A stretch of DNA of 64,000 bases from Coniella vitis (GCA_011317545.1 WUJK01000004.1:2480001-2544000), one strand, 5' to 3'. Shown: positions 34,132 to 45,343, counted from the first letter of the stretch. Notes: a model not told the origin generated them from the sequence alone. Program-made: numbers and translations.

Positions 34132-36852
34132 ATGGCCGGCACAATATCGTTAAGCATCCGCGGCATGGCCTCTGCGATTACCAAAAGAGCAGATGACCTG
34201 GCCAAGCGTATCTATATCCCCTTGACGGCCACCAGCCCGCCTGGACTGGTACAAGCAGACACCGTCGACCCTTGGATCAAATCGGGAAAGTATGGGTTGG
34301 CTTGGACATACTTTTCTTTGGTGCTAATGGTGGCAGTCCTGATTGTGCGTTTATGGCACTATTGGCAGGACAAGATCAGACAAGCAATCTACAAGCAGGA
34401 AGTAGAGCAGTATTACGCAAATCTCTGGACTTCAGACGCACAATATGCTCAACAACAACAACAAGACGGCTTGCACACGGGAGGGCAGATTGCGACGCCT
34501 GGACGACACTTCTTCCCCGAGGAAGAGAAGGCTGCGACGGCCTTTCGCCCCGATGCTCATTTTTCGTCCGTTGGCACAATCAACGACACCCTTGCCCTCT
34601 TCCGCTGGGTCTTTTACCGGCCCATCCCCGACATCAAATGGCGCAAACACAGATTCACATTCTCCTCTTCGTCCGTTTTGGCGGTCGGCTTCATGGGCCT
34701 CGCCTTTGTGGCCCTCTACTGCTTCCTGCCTCAACCCCTCTACTGGGTCAAGATCATTTACGGCTCGCCACCCTTGGCCATTCGAGCCGGCATGTTTGCC
34801 GTGGCCATGACCCCGTGGATCATCGCCACGGCTGTCAAGGCCAATATCTTGAGTTTGATAACTGGCATTGCCCCGGATCGTCTGAACGTGTTCCACCGGT
34901 GGGCTGGATACCTTTGTCTGTTCATGTCTCTTGTCCACATGATTCCCTTTTTCATTCAGCCTGTGTGGGAGGACGGCGGCATGTCCGTTTTCTATAAGCT
35001 CTTCCCGCCGTCGGGTGGCATCATTTACGGCAGTGGCGTTGCAGCCTTCGTTCCGCTTTGTTGGTTATGTGTCGCATCACTGCCCATTCTCAGGCGCCAT
35101 CTCTACGAGCTGTTTGCCCTGCTCCATGCCCCAGTAGGGTACATCTACATTGGGGTGCTGTTCTGGCACACCAAGAACTTCTTGATGTCATGGAGCTACC
35201 TCTACTCCTCGATCGCCATCATTGTCGTTTGCAACATTTGGCGCTTCTGCAAGCTGAATTGGACCAAGCCGTGGCGGTACGCCTTCCTGGTTGGCGACGA
35301 GGCAGCCATTCAGATCATGACGGAAAACACAATCAAAATCACAATCCCAACGCAAATGAAGTGGGCACCGGGTCAGTACGTGTACCTGCGCATGCCCGGC
35401 ATCTCGCTTCTCGAGAACCACCCTTTTACCATCTCGTCGCTTTGTAGCGAAGATTTCCCTTCCGAGTATGGCGAGCAGTACCGTGACTGTGTCCTCGTCT
35501 TTCGACCATACGGAGGGTTCACCAAAAAGGTGCTTGAGACGGCTATTGAAAAGGGGCCCTTTCACACATATCGCGCATTCTTGGACGGGCCATATGGGGG
35601 CATGCGCCGCGACCTGGCTGCCTTTGACACGTGCATCCTCATTGCAGGCGGCAGCGGCATCACATCGCTCATGTCGCAGTTGCTGAACCTGATTAAGCGG
35701 ATGCGGGACGGCAAAGCTATCACCAAGAAGATCGTTGTGGTGTGGTCGCTCAAGCGCCTCGAGGCCATGGATTGGTTTCGCGAGGAACTGCGCATCTGCC
35801 GCGAGGCCGCACCGCCAGAAAGCGTGACATGCAAGTTCTTCGTGACGGCTGCAGTGAGAAACTCGCAGGTGGGCCCCAGCGCTCGTGCGCCGCGACCGTT
35901 GTCCAATGCATTCCACGATCGTCTTGACGGGTTCGTGGCGGGCATTGCCTCGAAGCGCAACTCGGCACTTATTGCAGATGTTGCGCAGGGCGACCCCGAG
36001 AGAGAGCGCGAGCTGCGGGCCGAGGAGCAGGACCGCTTCACGGCGCTGCCGCAGCAGAAATACCTACAACCATACAGTGTTCCCCCACCACCACCACCAC
36101 CGAACCCACCGCCCAAGAACCGGCAGTCGTACACGGACGAAGCACTCTCGCGCCTCGAGGGTCACCACGATGGGCCGCACGACAGCAAGGAGCCTCTGTC
36201 TGACCAGCCTTCCACGGACGAGAAGGGAAAGAAGCGCGAGTTTCACTTCCCGCCTTTGCAGACCAAGACGGACGCTCCGCCGCACTTTAATTACCCGCCG
36301 CCCAACTCACCAGGCTACAAGCGCACGTCGTTGCATCTCGCTGCAGCGCAAGGGCAAGAATCGGACGACGACGCGTCCGGCTACCAGCCCCATGCGCCGT
36401 CCATCGATGTTGGCGAGAGGGGCCTGCGGGGTGGTCCTGACGTGCCAGAGCTGGCTCACCTGCGGACCAACGTAGGTGCAGTGCAAGGGCAGCACCACGC
36501 GCGGCCCACGAGCACGTTTGGCCCGCCATCCGGATTCGAATTCGGCTTTCCCGAGACGCCGACCGAGTTCCAAAAGAACCTGATGCGATTTGCTTTTCCC
36601 GTGCCGCACCAGATTGATGGTGGGTGGAGCGTCGAGTATGGGCGACCGGACCTGGGCTACATGCTCCGCGAATGGGCGACGGGCGGGTCTGATGGTCGAG
36701 GTATTCTGGGACGGCGGACGGCGGTGTTTGTGTGTGGCCCGCCGGCGATGCGGGTTGGTGTTGCGAATACGGTTGCGAGGCTGCAGGCCGAGATTTGGGG
36801 AGATCCGATGCTGGAAGAAATCTATCTGCATGCAGAGAATTATGCTTTGTGA
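34132..36852 (+). CDS. Ferric-chelate reductase (FRE-type), 906 residues
   Basis: A single exon. The protein reduces extracellular ferric or cupric ions, passing electrons from NADPH via FAD and two haems across the membrane. A leading helix lies at about 58-76. The ferric-reductase core has two His pairs thirteen residues apart: H255/H269 (HRWAGY...VHM) and H332/H346 (HAPVG...FWH). The FAD motif HPFTI starts at H430, the NADPH glycine motif IAGGSGITS at 504, and CGPPAM at 868. Between about 600 and 800 lies a low-complexity insertion (poly-Pro, Ser, His, Asp) inside the NADPH domain, seen in some filamentous fungal relatives. Upstream CCAAT boxes could serve iron control, but that is inference. 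Confidence 0.92.
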   Translation: MAGTISLSIRGMASAITKRADDLAKRIYIPLTATSPPGLVQADTVDPWIKSGKYGLAWTYFSLVLMVAVLIVRLWHYWQDKIRQAIYKQEVEQYYANLWTSDAQYAQQQQQDGLHTGGQIATPGRHFFPEEEKAATAFRPDAHFSSVGTINDTLALFRWVFYRPIPDIKWRKHRFTFSSSSVLAVGFMGLAFVALYCFLPQPLYWVKIIYGSPPLAIRAGMFAVAMTPWIIATAVKANILSLITGIAPDRLNVFHRWAGYLCLFMSLVHMIPFFIQPVWEDGGMSVFYKLFPPSGGIIYGSGVAAFVPLCWLCVASLPILRRHLYELFALLHAPVGYIYIGVLFWHTKNFLMSWSYLYSSIAIIVVCNIWRFCKLNWTKPWRYAFLVGDEAAIQIMTENTIKITIPTQMKWAPGQYVYLRMPGISLLENHPFTISSLCSEDFPSEYGEQYRDCVLVFRPYGGFTKKVLETAIEKGPFHTYRAFLDGPYGGMRRDLAAFDTCILIAGGSGITSLMSQLLNLIKRMRDGKAITKKIVVVWSLKRLEAMDWFREELRICREAAPPESVTCKFFVTAAVRNSQVGPSARAPRPLSNAFHDRLDGFVAGIASKRNSALIADVAQGDPERERELRAEEQDRFTALPQQKYLQPYSVPPPPPPPNPPPKNRQSYTDEALSRLEGHHDGPHDSKEPLSDQPSTDEKGKKREFHFPPLQTKTDAPPHFNYPPPNSPGYKRTSLHLAAAQGQESDDDASGYQPHAPSIDVGERGLRGGPDVPELAHLRTNVGAVQGQHHARPTSTFGPPSGFEFGFPETPTEFQKNLMRFAFPVPHQIDGGWSVEYGRPDLGYMLREWATGGSDGRGILGRRTAVFVCGPPAMRVGVANTVARLQAEIWGDPMLEEIYLHAENYAL

Positions 36853-38666
36853 GAGGTGTGAAATAAGAGAAAGAAAGAAGGGAGTTTGGGGACTGGAGTT
36901 TCTGATTTGGACGGGGGTTGGATGTACTTTTTCTTGCCTGTTTTTTTTTCTTTTTTTTTTCTTCGGGATGAGATACCATTTCTTTTTTTTCTTTACTGCT
37001 GCAACTTGTAACTATACGTAATATCTGAATCTCTGGAGAAGGGCAACACGGAGGAAGGCGAGTGGACGAGGAGGGTTAGAGGGGTGGGTTGGCTGTTGAG
37101 CAGTGGTCAGATGGAACTGGCAGATACACTGGGCAAGAGTCGTGTGGCTGTTCAGACAGCAAAAAAAGAAACAAAAAGAGAATTATATAAGGCTTGTATG
37201 ACCTTGAAGGTTACTATGTATAGAGATCAAAATAGTAGAACATGTACAGTTGTTCAATTGACCTTGCAAGACTTTTTGGGATATGTCTCTGACAAGTAGT
37301 AGCAGCAAGTGGAAGTGAGTGTTTTCCGGTTGCCGTTGACCAATCCATTCATGTAGTCAGTACGATTAAAAGGATGTACCATAGTACTATTTTATATGGC
37401 AAACAAGATGATACGACGTCGCGTTTTATTATGTAAGTGGAATTGATTCTCCAGGTTAGTTTTGATTCGCGTTTCTGTTGATTACTAAGTAAATATCATG
37501 TGAAGCCATTCGTTTTTCAATGGATAAGTACTATGTACTGCAGGAGCCAACTCACCGTACATGCCTTTGCCAGCACCAGTAGGCATCGTGCCAACTCCAC
37601 CCAACCTAAAAAAAAAAAAAGTGGAAGGAATGCAACCCACCCAGACCACAGGCGCGTTGACCGCCTGAAATACACATGTATGATATGGAAAAGATCTTGA
37701 CAGACAGTTTCTTGCTAGCTGGTTTTTTATCAGATTCAAATCGCGTTTAGCGGCTGCTTTTGCTTTTGCTTGGGCTGTCATGTCAGGCCAGGCTGCCTTG
37801 GGGATACTATGGTAGATCTGGTTGGTTTGACAGGGGTGATCCCTAATGTGAGCCCCTGTACTACCTAGGCTGTTTGGGGTGGGTGCGCCGTCAAGCTCAC
37901 TGAAATAATAGGATGGGATAGGCCCCGAGCAAGCGGAAGGGGCAGCAGGGTGGCAGGTCGTCGAAGCTCCGGGGGGCCTGTCAGCGCCACTCAAATATAC
38001 TATGTCGAAAACATGGGATCAAGGGACCAACCGGCCAACCGACCGACGGTTGAGGCCAGGTCGGCCGTGGTGAATCATTTTTCTGTATAGATGTTTAGTC
38101 TCTGGAGAGCTTTCGATAAGATGGATCCCCTTTGCTTGCATTAGAATGTCTCCCGCCTCACTTTCTATCGCGTGCGCGTTCGCCCTGGAGAGCAGACCCA
38201 GAACCAACAAAATCAACAGAAAGAACCAGAAAAACAAGGTGGCAGGTGGGTGGTGGTTTTGAAAGGTGCCCCACTACGCGCATCGCACTGCAACGCCTAG
38301 AAACAGCGGGAAAGCAGTTAAACGAACCCCACTAAGTTTGGCGTTATCAGGTGTCCCCCCACTGCGCTACTCATAGCACCATGCACAGTACAGCTACAGG
38401 CCATCACCACCACCGCCGCCACCACCACCACCACCTGCTGCTGCTGACCTTTAGCTGAACGACTTGCACCACAGTTCGACGGCGACCGCATGAAACACGG
38501 CTCGCTCCTGCATGAATCTTTGTCCAACCTTTCCCCAGCGGCCCAAAACAGAAAGTAAACAACTCTGTCGCTTTTCTTTGCGCCCCCAAAAACAACAACC
38601 CACAACCCACACCGCCCAACTAAAAGCCTTTTTCTTCGCCCTCGGGGCCGTGGACCACTTTCCACC
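36853..38666. other. Intergenic region, ferric reductase to IVY1
   Basis: T-rich runs at 36940-36995 follow the reductase stop and probably mark its 3' end. TACATAGTA-type sites occur at 37212 and 37529, both on the complement; the second is a 13 bp inverted repeat. A (CCA/CCG)n tract lies at about 38404-38435. No supported gene. Confidence 0.55.
37527..37539. promoter_or_regulatory. AGTAC-TAT-GTACT inverted repeat (extended TACATAGTA site)
   Basis: This is the most symmetrical copy of the recurrent 9-base element: five-base arms around TAT. It is intergenic, about 0.7 kb beyond the ferric reductase stop. The function is unknown. Confidence 0.5.
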
Positions 38667-40550
38667 ATGTCGAGCATCCGGCAGTCCTCGCCCACGCCCT
38701 CGCAGCTCCCTCCGGTGCCTTCGTCGCCAACCTACTCGTATGCGAGCACCGCCGCGCCTTCGACGATAACGACCGCCACCACCACAACAGCAGCAGGAGC
38801 GGTTGCAGGAGCACTGTCCAACATTGCCAGCAGCAACATGTCAACCTTTACCCTCGGTCTCCCGCCTCCACCGCCGCCCCCAGCGTTTCCCTACGCCGTC
38901 CTCACCAAATCCGACCTCGCCGCCTCGCAGGCCGCCTACGCCGATCTCGTCGCAACCGCAAAGGCCTATCGCCTCGCTCTCGCCTCCTTGTCCACCGCTG
39001 CTTCAGCCTTTGGTTCCGCCCTCGAGTCCTGCGCCCGTCTCAAGGAAGCCCGCGCGGACTGCATTGCCCTGGCACCACAGCACCATTCCACCAACGCAGG
39101 CGGCGGAGCACCTACAACCGGTTCCGCTCCCGCTCCTGCGACTGCCCCTCCTTCGAGCACCGCCGCCCACTACTGCACAGCAGATACCCTCCTTGCCGCC
39201 GCAGGCGTGCAACACCTTGTCGCCAACCACGAGCAGATCCTCTCCGAGACCGTCTACCGCTCCTTTGAAGTCCCCCTCTTGCACGAGCTCGACAAGTGGC
39301 GCGCGTCCGTCGAAGACGAAGAAGCGCGCTATCTCGCTGCGGTCAAACGCCAATCCGCCGATATTCGCCGCTTGGAGAAGGAGGGGCTCCGCTTGCATCG
39401 GCAGAGGGGGCCCCGGGATGTGGGGAAATTCCGCAACCACCTTGTTGAGCTCACAACAAAGCTGGATGGCTTGACGGGTCTGCACGGGGAGCATGCGAGC
39501 ACCCTGTTACGCGAGAGCCAGGATACCAGTGTCAAGATTCTGGATGCGAGCTGTAGTCTTGTGAGGGCCGAGGTGGATATCTTTGAGAGCCTGGCCAGAA
39601 AAGGGTGGAGTGGTGGCGGGCTGGACGACCTGCTGGAAAAGGGAACGGATTTGTTCTCTGCCGCGCACGATGAGGACGATGGATTTGGGGGCCATTCGAC
39701 TGCCGATGTGACGGCACTTATCGGGGATGAATACGGCAACGGGGCCAGTGGGGAGAACAAGCTATTTAGCATTCTCCCACCGAGAAGTATCCTTGCAGAT
39801 GCCACCTCTGATTCCGGCATCTTGATATCTTCCACCGCTACGACCCGCGGACGAGAGGCGTTGCAGCCTTCTTATGCCAATCACGGGAGCGGTGATGGGA
39901 GGGCTACAACTAAAGGCCACGCCCGCGCGGATAGCCTAGGGGTTGCCACCGAGCCTTACCAGAGCTTGGCGAGCGCCGTGTTCCCCTCCACGAACGGGTT
40001 GCTGAGGCGGGACCACAGCAGAGGTCGGCAATATCCCTACAATAACGATTACAACCACAATAAGGACAATGACGCAGCGAGTATTTTCAGCGCTTCGGCG
40101 GCTGAGTTTGGGAGTCCCCGCGCGGTGCTTGGAGGTACACAGAGACCGCGCATGACGAGACCCTTCTCGCCGCAACCTGTGAGGGTGCGTGTCGAGGATG
40201 TCATGGGCGGTGACAATCAAGAAGAGCAACAGACGGAGAAGAAGGGTAGGGAGGATGAAACCGATCATGAGACGGAGCATGGAAACGACAGTAACGATAA
40301 TGAGCGGGGTGACCGCGACGAAGATCAAACAGAAGAGGAGGGAGACGAGGATGAGGACGAAGATGACTCGGGTCCAATGTCACCCGCTACTATCCGCGAC
40401 GTGGACGTCCTCGACGACAGCGACAATGAACGCCACCACCCGTGGAATCAGCATCATCACGACACAGCAAGCAAGAGGATCTCGAGCGCAGCGTCGGACC
40501 CAGAGGAAAGGGAACGGAGGTGGCATGTTGCGGAGAGCGATGAGGAATAA
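38667..40550 (+). CDS. IVY1: Ivy1-like BAR-domain phospholipid-binding protein
   Basis: A single exon of 627 residues. Ivy1 is a vacuolar and endosomal inverse-BAR protein that binds phospholipids, the Rab Ypt7 and Vps33. The first 85 residues are Ser/Thr/Pro rich with a poly-Pro run. The BAR region, about 85-330, has the family blocks TKSDLAASQAAYADLV and LASLSTAASAFGSALESCARLK. It continues with HLVANHEQILSETVYRSFEVPLLHELD, then FRNHLVELTTKLDGL, and ends in LVRAEVDIFESLARKGWSGGGLDDLL. An Ala/Pro/Thr insertion splits the first helices at about 135-170. The tail of about 300 residues is disordered and very acidic near the end (Glu/Asp runs at about 515-575). Confidence 0.9.
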   Translation: MSSIRQSSPTPSQLPPVPSSPTYSYASTAAPSTITTATTTTAAGAVAGALSNIASSNMSTFTLGLPPPPPPPAFPYAVLTKSDLAASQAAYADLVATAKAYRLALASLSTAASAFGSALESCARLKEARADCIALAPQHHSTNAGGGAPTTGSAPAPATAPPSSTAAHYCTADTLLAAAGVQHLVANHEQILSETVYRSFEVPLLHELDKWRASVEDEEARYLAAVKRQSADIRRLEKEGLRLHRQRGPRDVGKFRNHLVELTTKLDGLTGLHGEHASTLLRESQDTSVKILDASCSLVRAEVDIFESLARKGWSGGGLDDLLEKGTDLFSAAHDEDDGFGGHSTADVTALIGDEYGNGASGENKLFSILPPRSILADATSDSGILISSTATTRGREALQPSYANHGSGDGRATTKGHARADSLGVATEPYQSLASAVFPSTNGLLRRDHSRGRQYPYNNDYNHNKDNDAASIFSASAAEFGSPRAVLGGTQRPRMTRPFSPQPVRVRVEDVMGGDNQEEQQTEKKGREDETDHETEHGNDSNDNERGDRDEDQTEEEGDEDEDEDDSGPMSPATIRDVDVLDDSDNERHHPWNQHHHDTASKRISSAASDPEERERRWHVAESDEE

Positions 40551-41630
40551 AATGAAGCAACGAGTTAATGATGCGAAGATGAAAATGAAGACGAGATTGA
40601 AAGATCGAAGAGATGGACGGGGGCTGATGAATTGGAATAAATACCATGATGTGACGAGTCGATATAAAAGCTCCAAACAAGATGGTACACCGAAAGGAAA
40701 GAATTGATGGGTTTGGAGTGGGGGATAACGAGCGACAGTGCGGGCGTCTTTATCACAACTTGTTCGTCCGTTCATGGACCACGACGGGTGCGCAGGCGCC
40801 AGCTGGGTAAGCACTCTCGTACATTTCTTCTAGAATCAGCTAGGCGTTATGGTCTTGGTTTCTATAGATAGAGCAGTACTGTTTTATGTCTTTTTTCCTT
40901 TCTCCTTTTCCTTTCCCCTCTCTCACTCTTTTGCCCGTGCTTTCTGGGCCTTGGGGTTCTTTTCATGGTTTGGCTGGGTTTGGCGCATTCATGATTCCCT
41001 TGTCACTCGCGTAGAAGTCGAGTACATAGTAGTAGAATAGAGATAAGCGAGAACGCCTCTCTCTTTTCTCTCCAGTTCACTTACTAGATAGAACAAGAAT
41101 GGAACAAGAATAAAATAAACCACAACTTTCTAGCCAGTCAGCAGCGAACATTGGGGACGAGTGATTCTGTACATTGTGCTTACATAGTATGCTATTCTTT
41201 CTCTTTTTTTTTTTCTCCCCTTCTTTTCTTTTCCTTTTTGATACTTCGAAATTCACTACCAACCAGCTTTTTGTTTGTTGCCGAGCTGGTTACGTACGTA
41301 CGTACTATGTATGTACTCTCTGTCTCAACGTCAACTGTGACGAAACTCCCTCGCCCAATGCCATGCCGGAAAAAAAAAAAGAAATTCAATCAATCAACGA
41401 AAGAAATATGTAGAATGCAACTGCAGCTCTGACTTTGCTTCTTGCCGTGATTTGTTTACCTTGGCACGTTTCTCTATTTGATTTGTCCTACCACAATGTC
41501 TCAAGGTCTTTCTTTTTTTCTTGTTGGATTCCCTTTCTGGGTCCAGCAGACCTTCAATCAGAACCGTTGCGCCGACATTTTACATGCCAGCTTCACATTT
41601 TTTCTTTCTTCTTTCCTTTCTCCCCTAACC
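40551..41630. other. Convergent intergenic region, IVY1 to NUP53
   Basis: T-rich and pyrimidine-rich 3' flanks. It holds three TACATAGTA-type sites within 290 bases (41023, 41181, and 41303 on the complement); the last adjoins a TACGTACGTACGTAC alternating run at 41291-41305. No gene. Confidence 0.6.
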
Positions 41631-43117
41631 TCAGTCGTCCTTATCCGCACTGCAGATTTCCCCGGAAAACAGCCAAAAGTAAAGATCAAGCCAGCAAATC
41701 AGCTTCCAGTAAAGGCTGGCGCGGGCCCAATCAAACTCTCCCCCATCCGTCCGCGGCACCTCGCTGCCAATCATGGACCCACTGAACCACTTGAGAAAGG
41801 GAATCTGCCCCAGCACGCGTGATGAAAAGGATTGCTGCGGTAGGAGCGCCTGCTCCGCGGGCAGCAGCACCGCCTTGCGCGCCGTCGGTACTAATCTGCA
41901 ATATGTGCTTTCGTTGCTGTGGTGATGGGGGCCGGAGGCCCCTCCTGCTGCTCCTGCCGCTCCTGCCGCTGCGGGGGCCAGGCTGTTGTTGTTGTTACTG
42001 CCGTTGTTGAGGATCTGCTGGACGCCTGTTGCGATGAGGGTGGAGGTGGACGAGGTTAGGGTACCGACGGTGCCACTTTCCACGGTCCGGCTGCTGGCGT
42101 GCGAATGCGGAGGAGAGAGCTCAGCAACCACAGCGTCGTCGGCAAGCACCTGCTCGGGGAGTCCGCGTTCGCCAAAGGTCGGCCGCAGCTCCGCTGCCGT
42201 CCTATTGCCTGCATAACCGGGCCGTCGCCACCCTGCTGGCATCTCGTCGCCTTGCGCTATGGATGTGGCATCAAGGATGGCCTCGTCGCGAATAGGCGCC
42301 ATGCCCTTGTAGTACTCAGCATGCACTAGGTGGCCCAGAATGGCCTGCGGGCTAGCGTAGACGGCCGAATCCGCTGCCTGTTGCGACTCGAAGGTCACCT
42401 TGACCCAATGTTGACCGCTGTCTGTCCTGTTGACCTTGGCACGCTCCTGAGGAGTGAGCACGCGCCGTCGGACAAATGCAGGATCGCGCAGCTCAGACTT
42501 GTATCGGCGGATTTCGTAGGGTGGGTCGCGTGGGTAGTCTTCGCAGATGCGTCCGGCAATGGATTCGTAACGGTTGATGGCGGCATACTGCTGGTCAATG
42601 TCCTTGAAGCCGCGCAGTATGACTTCGGTGGGTACGTCGGGAATGTTTCGCACAGCAGCATTTGCGTCTGCTGCGGCGGCTGAGTCGTCGGCCAAACTGG
42701 CGGCTGGCTGGGCGGCTGCTGATGGGCGACGCTGTTTTTGGGTTCCTGCTGCGTCGGGCGTCTCGTCCGCGTGGAAGCTCTTTTGTTCCTTCTCGAAGTA
42801 GGCAGTGAAGAGCTTGCCTGCCGATAATATCGTAGGGTCTTCACGGCGAGCTGGAGTGGCGGTTTTGGAACGGGAGCGGCGCGTTGACTTGCCAAAGGCG
42901 CCTGTTTCTGGAGCTGCTCGTCGGGTTCGCGAGTTGCCTGGGTTGCCGTCTTGGCTGTAGTAAATAGTCAGTCGGTTGGTTGACCTTTTTTAGGCCAGCT
43001 TGGGGGGTGGTGGAAGGCGACTCACTGTGGGTAGATCATGGCGTAGGGTCTTTGGACGCCATCTTCGCCAATGTAGAGCTCCTCGTCGGGAACGTTATGC
43101 AAAATTAAGGGCGCCAT
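41631..43117 (-). CDS. NUP53: Nup53/Nup35-type nucleoporin
   Basis: Two exons, 43117-43026 and 42954-41631, give 471 residues. The start gives MAPLILHNVPDEELYIGEDG, the conserved N-terminus of fungal Nup53; an ATG forty codons upstream is in frame but has no such match. The Nup35-type RRM lies at about 138-250 (PTEVILRGF, NRYESIAGRI, WVKVTFESQQAADSAV), a domain that dimerises rather than binding RNA. A low-complexity Asn/Ala/Gly segment follows. The C-terminal amphipathic and hydrophobic end (LYWKLICWLDLYFWLFSG) inserts into the pore membrane. Nup53 links the inner ring of the nuclear pore to the membrane. Confidence 0.92.
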
Positions 43118-43685
43118 TCTGCTGCGGCGCAAGACTTTGGCGGACAATGGATGGTACGACGAATGTTGTAGTATGACTGTGAGGATGCTGCGAACAGGTC
43201 TCTCTGATATCACTCGAGCAGCGCGCGGGCGCGGCAATGATGGTGGGTGGTTGGTGGTTGGGTTGTGTTTGTTTGGGCTGGATAAATGTGAGGTCGACGA
43301 CGCGATGGGAAATTCTAGCGATGCAACAACGCCTGTACTCTGTGCTTCAGCAGCACACTGCAGAGCACCGACCCCTGCCGCGCGCTGTCAAGTCAGCTAG
43401 TCCCTGTCACAGTGTGCGTAGACAGTACCTGTCACTGTCAGCCAATCCACTACTATGTACTCCGTTGGCTCTGTCCGGGGCAGTTACAAGTACACTGCCC
43501 AAGCTTCTTTACATAGTACACCCGTTCGAGCCATCCGCACTCCTCGCCCAACTGAAGTCATCCATCTTTTTTCCATCACGAGACAAGTTTCACCAACATT
43601 CCTGCCCAAGGCTGTGCAACTCAACCACACCCAGTCTCTCTCTCGCTTCACGCTGCCCACGCCTTTGCGCGGTGACTCGGCCGAG
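43118..43685. other. Divergent promoter region, NUP53 and ATG29
   Basis: 568 bases shared by the two 5' ends. It holds a facing pair of TACATAGTA-type sites, 43451 (complement) and 43510, 59 bases apart. A pyrimidine-rich leader precedes the ATG29 start. Confidence 0.65.
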
Positions 43686-45343
43686 ATGGACTCCGAGCCG
43701 ACATATGTGGTGTATATTCGCCTTCCCTTTCCCCGGGGCGACTTCAACGACCCGCCTCCTGTAAGTTGGAGCATTTGGTCCCTTTGGCGAAAAGGGTGAG
43801 ACAAAATCGGCAACTGACGCAACTCATACTAGGTCAACTGGGACAGTTACAAAGATGAGGCTCTATGGAAGATCATCTCGGGTGTCGCCAAGACCGAGAT
43901 AGACTGTACGCCCCCACAGCCTGTCCTCCTCTTCACGCGTGCTTTGACATCTTGCTAACCCTTCCCAGGGACTGATTTGTGAGCATGAAATCATCTTTAT
44001 ATTGATACCATCCAGTCCTCACGCCTTGGCCATGGCCAGCAAACTCACACGCCATCCACAGGGCTGCCAGATTCGAGGTTTCGGTCGACTTCCTCTTCCA
44101 ACAAGTCACCTATCTTCAGGAACGTCACACCTCCCAGCTCCGAGCCCAGCTCAGAAAGGCCACTGTAGCAGCTAGAAGCTCAGCCGCACCCTCTCCTGCA
44201 CCCGGCTCCGAGTCTGCCAGTGCTATGGCAAGAACCTCTTCAGGACAAGGTGTCTCAACCTACCCAAGGGCACCCTCGCAGCTTTCCATGCGCAAAGACA
44301 CTCCAGTCTCGAGGACGGGTGAAAGCGGACCAAACACACCGACAGCCGCATCAGACTCGGCTACCCGACCGCAGAACCCACGAGCCTCGTCATCGAGCAC
44401 GACAGCGCAATCAAGCGCACCAGGTGGCGCGACAGGGTCGTTTCGGATGCGGACAAATTCAAAACTTCAAGCTGCAAGACAGTGGCTCCCTTCCGTGACT
44501 AGAGAAACTCCATCGGCGCCAGTGGCAGAGACCTCGCCTCCAGCCCCCGCAAAAGCACCAGCATCTCCTGACCCTGCTGATTCTGCTTCCGAACCTTCTT
44601 CATCCGACGACTCCTCTAGTCCTGCACAGTCTCGCATCATACGCCGTCCCCGCTTTCAGCAACAGCCACATAGCGAGAGAGACGGCAACACATCAAACTT
44701 TCTCTCCTATCTGGACGAGGACGAAGCCGAGCCAGCCTTTCTCCCATTTCGGGCCAGGTCTTCGGGGGCTTCACACGAGACGAGCGGCAAAGGAAGTGCT
44801 CAGTATACAGATCCCAGTGCTACACTGAAGGGTGATCCTCGAGACTTTACTGCTAATGCAGCTCGACGGCTACAGAACGTAACGAATATTGACGTCAATC
44901 ATGCAAAGGATAAGGGTAAAGGAAAGGAGCGCGCACTGCACCAGTCAGGTACCTCCGATTCATCCAACAGCTCTGCTCCCTTTACGTCGAAGCTTGCGCC
45001 TGATGACCGCCGGTTACCTTCGGGCCCGCTATCTCCTCGCAGAACCGCAGAGCTCAAGGGCAGAGGGTATTCGCGTGAAGGAAGCGACGGAACTCCTAGC
45101 ATGGGGAGCAGCTTCAGTGACTTGGATGGTAAGTAGGCCACTGAGACCGTGTAGCGATCCAGTCCTATTGCTTGTCACAAACTTCTCTTCCTGGTTGAGC
45201 CAGCTAACCTGACTTTCTCGTCAGATGCCTCTGTGACACAGTCCGCTCTTGAAGAAGCCCTGGCCAGCAAAATGCAAGGCGGCGGAACCATTGGAAGCAC
45301 CATTAGCAATGTGTTTAGTAGGAGTCGATACTTGCCAAAGTAA
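43686..45343 (+). CDS. ATG29: Atg29 autophagy protein
   Basis: Five exons: 43686-43760, 43833-43905, 43969-43978, 44062-45128 and 45225-45343, giving 447 residues. Atg29 joins Atg17 and Atg31 at the pre-autophagosomal site in bulk autophagy. The N-terminal domain reads EPTYVVYIRLPFPRGDF, then NWDSYKDEALWKIIS, then WTDLAARFEVSVDFLFQQ and TYLQERH. Exon three is only 10 bases, yet it restores WTDL exactly, and reading on without it meets a stop. The long C-terminal half is disordered, rich in Ser, Pro and Thr with RRPRF and acidic patches, and is probably regulated by phosphorylation as in yeast. The last exon ends NVFSRSRYLPK. Confidence 0.92.
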
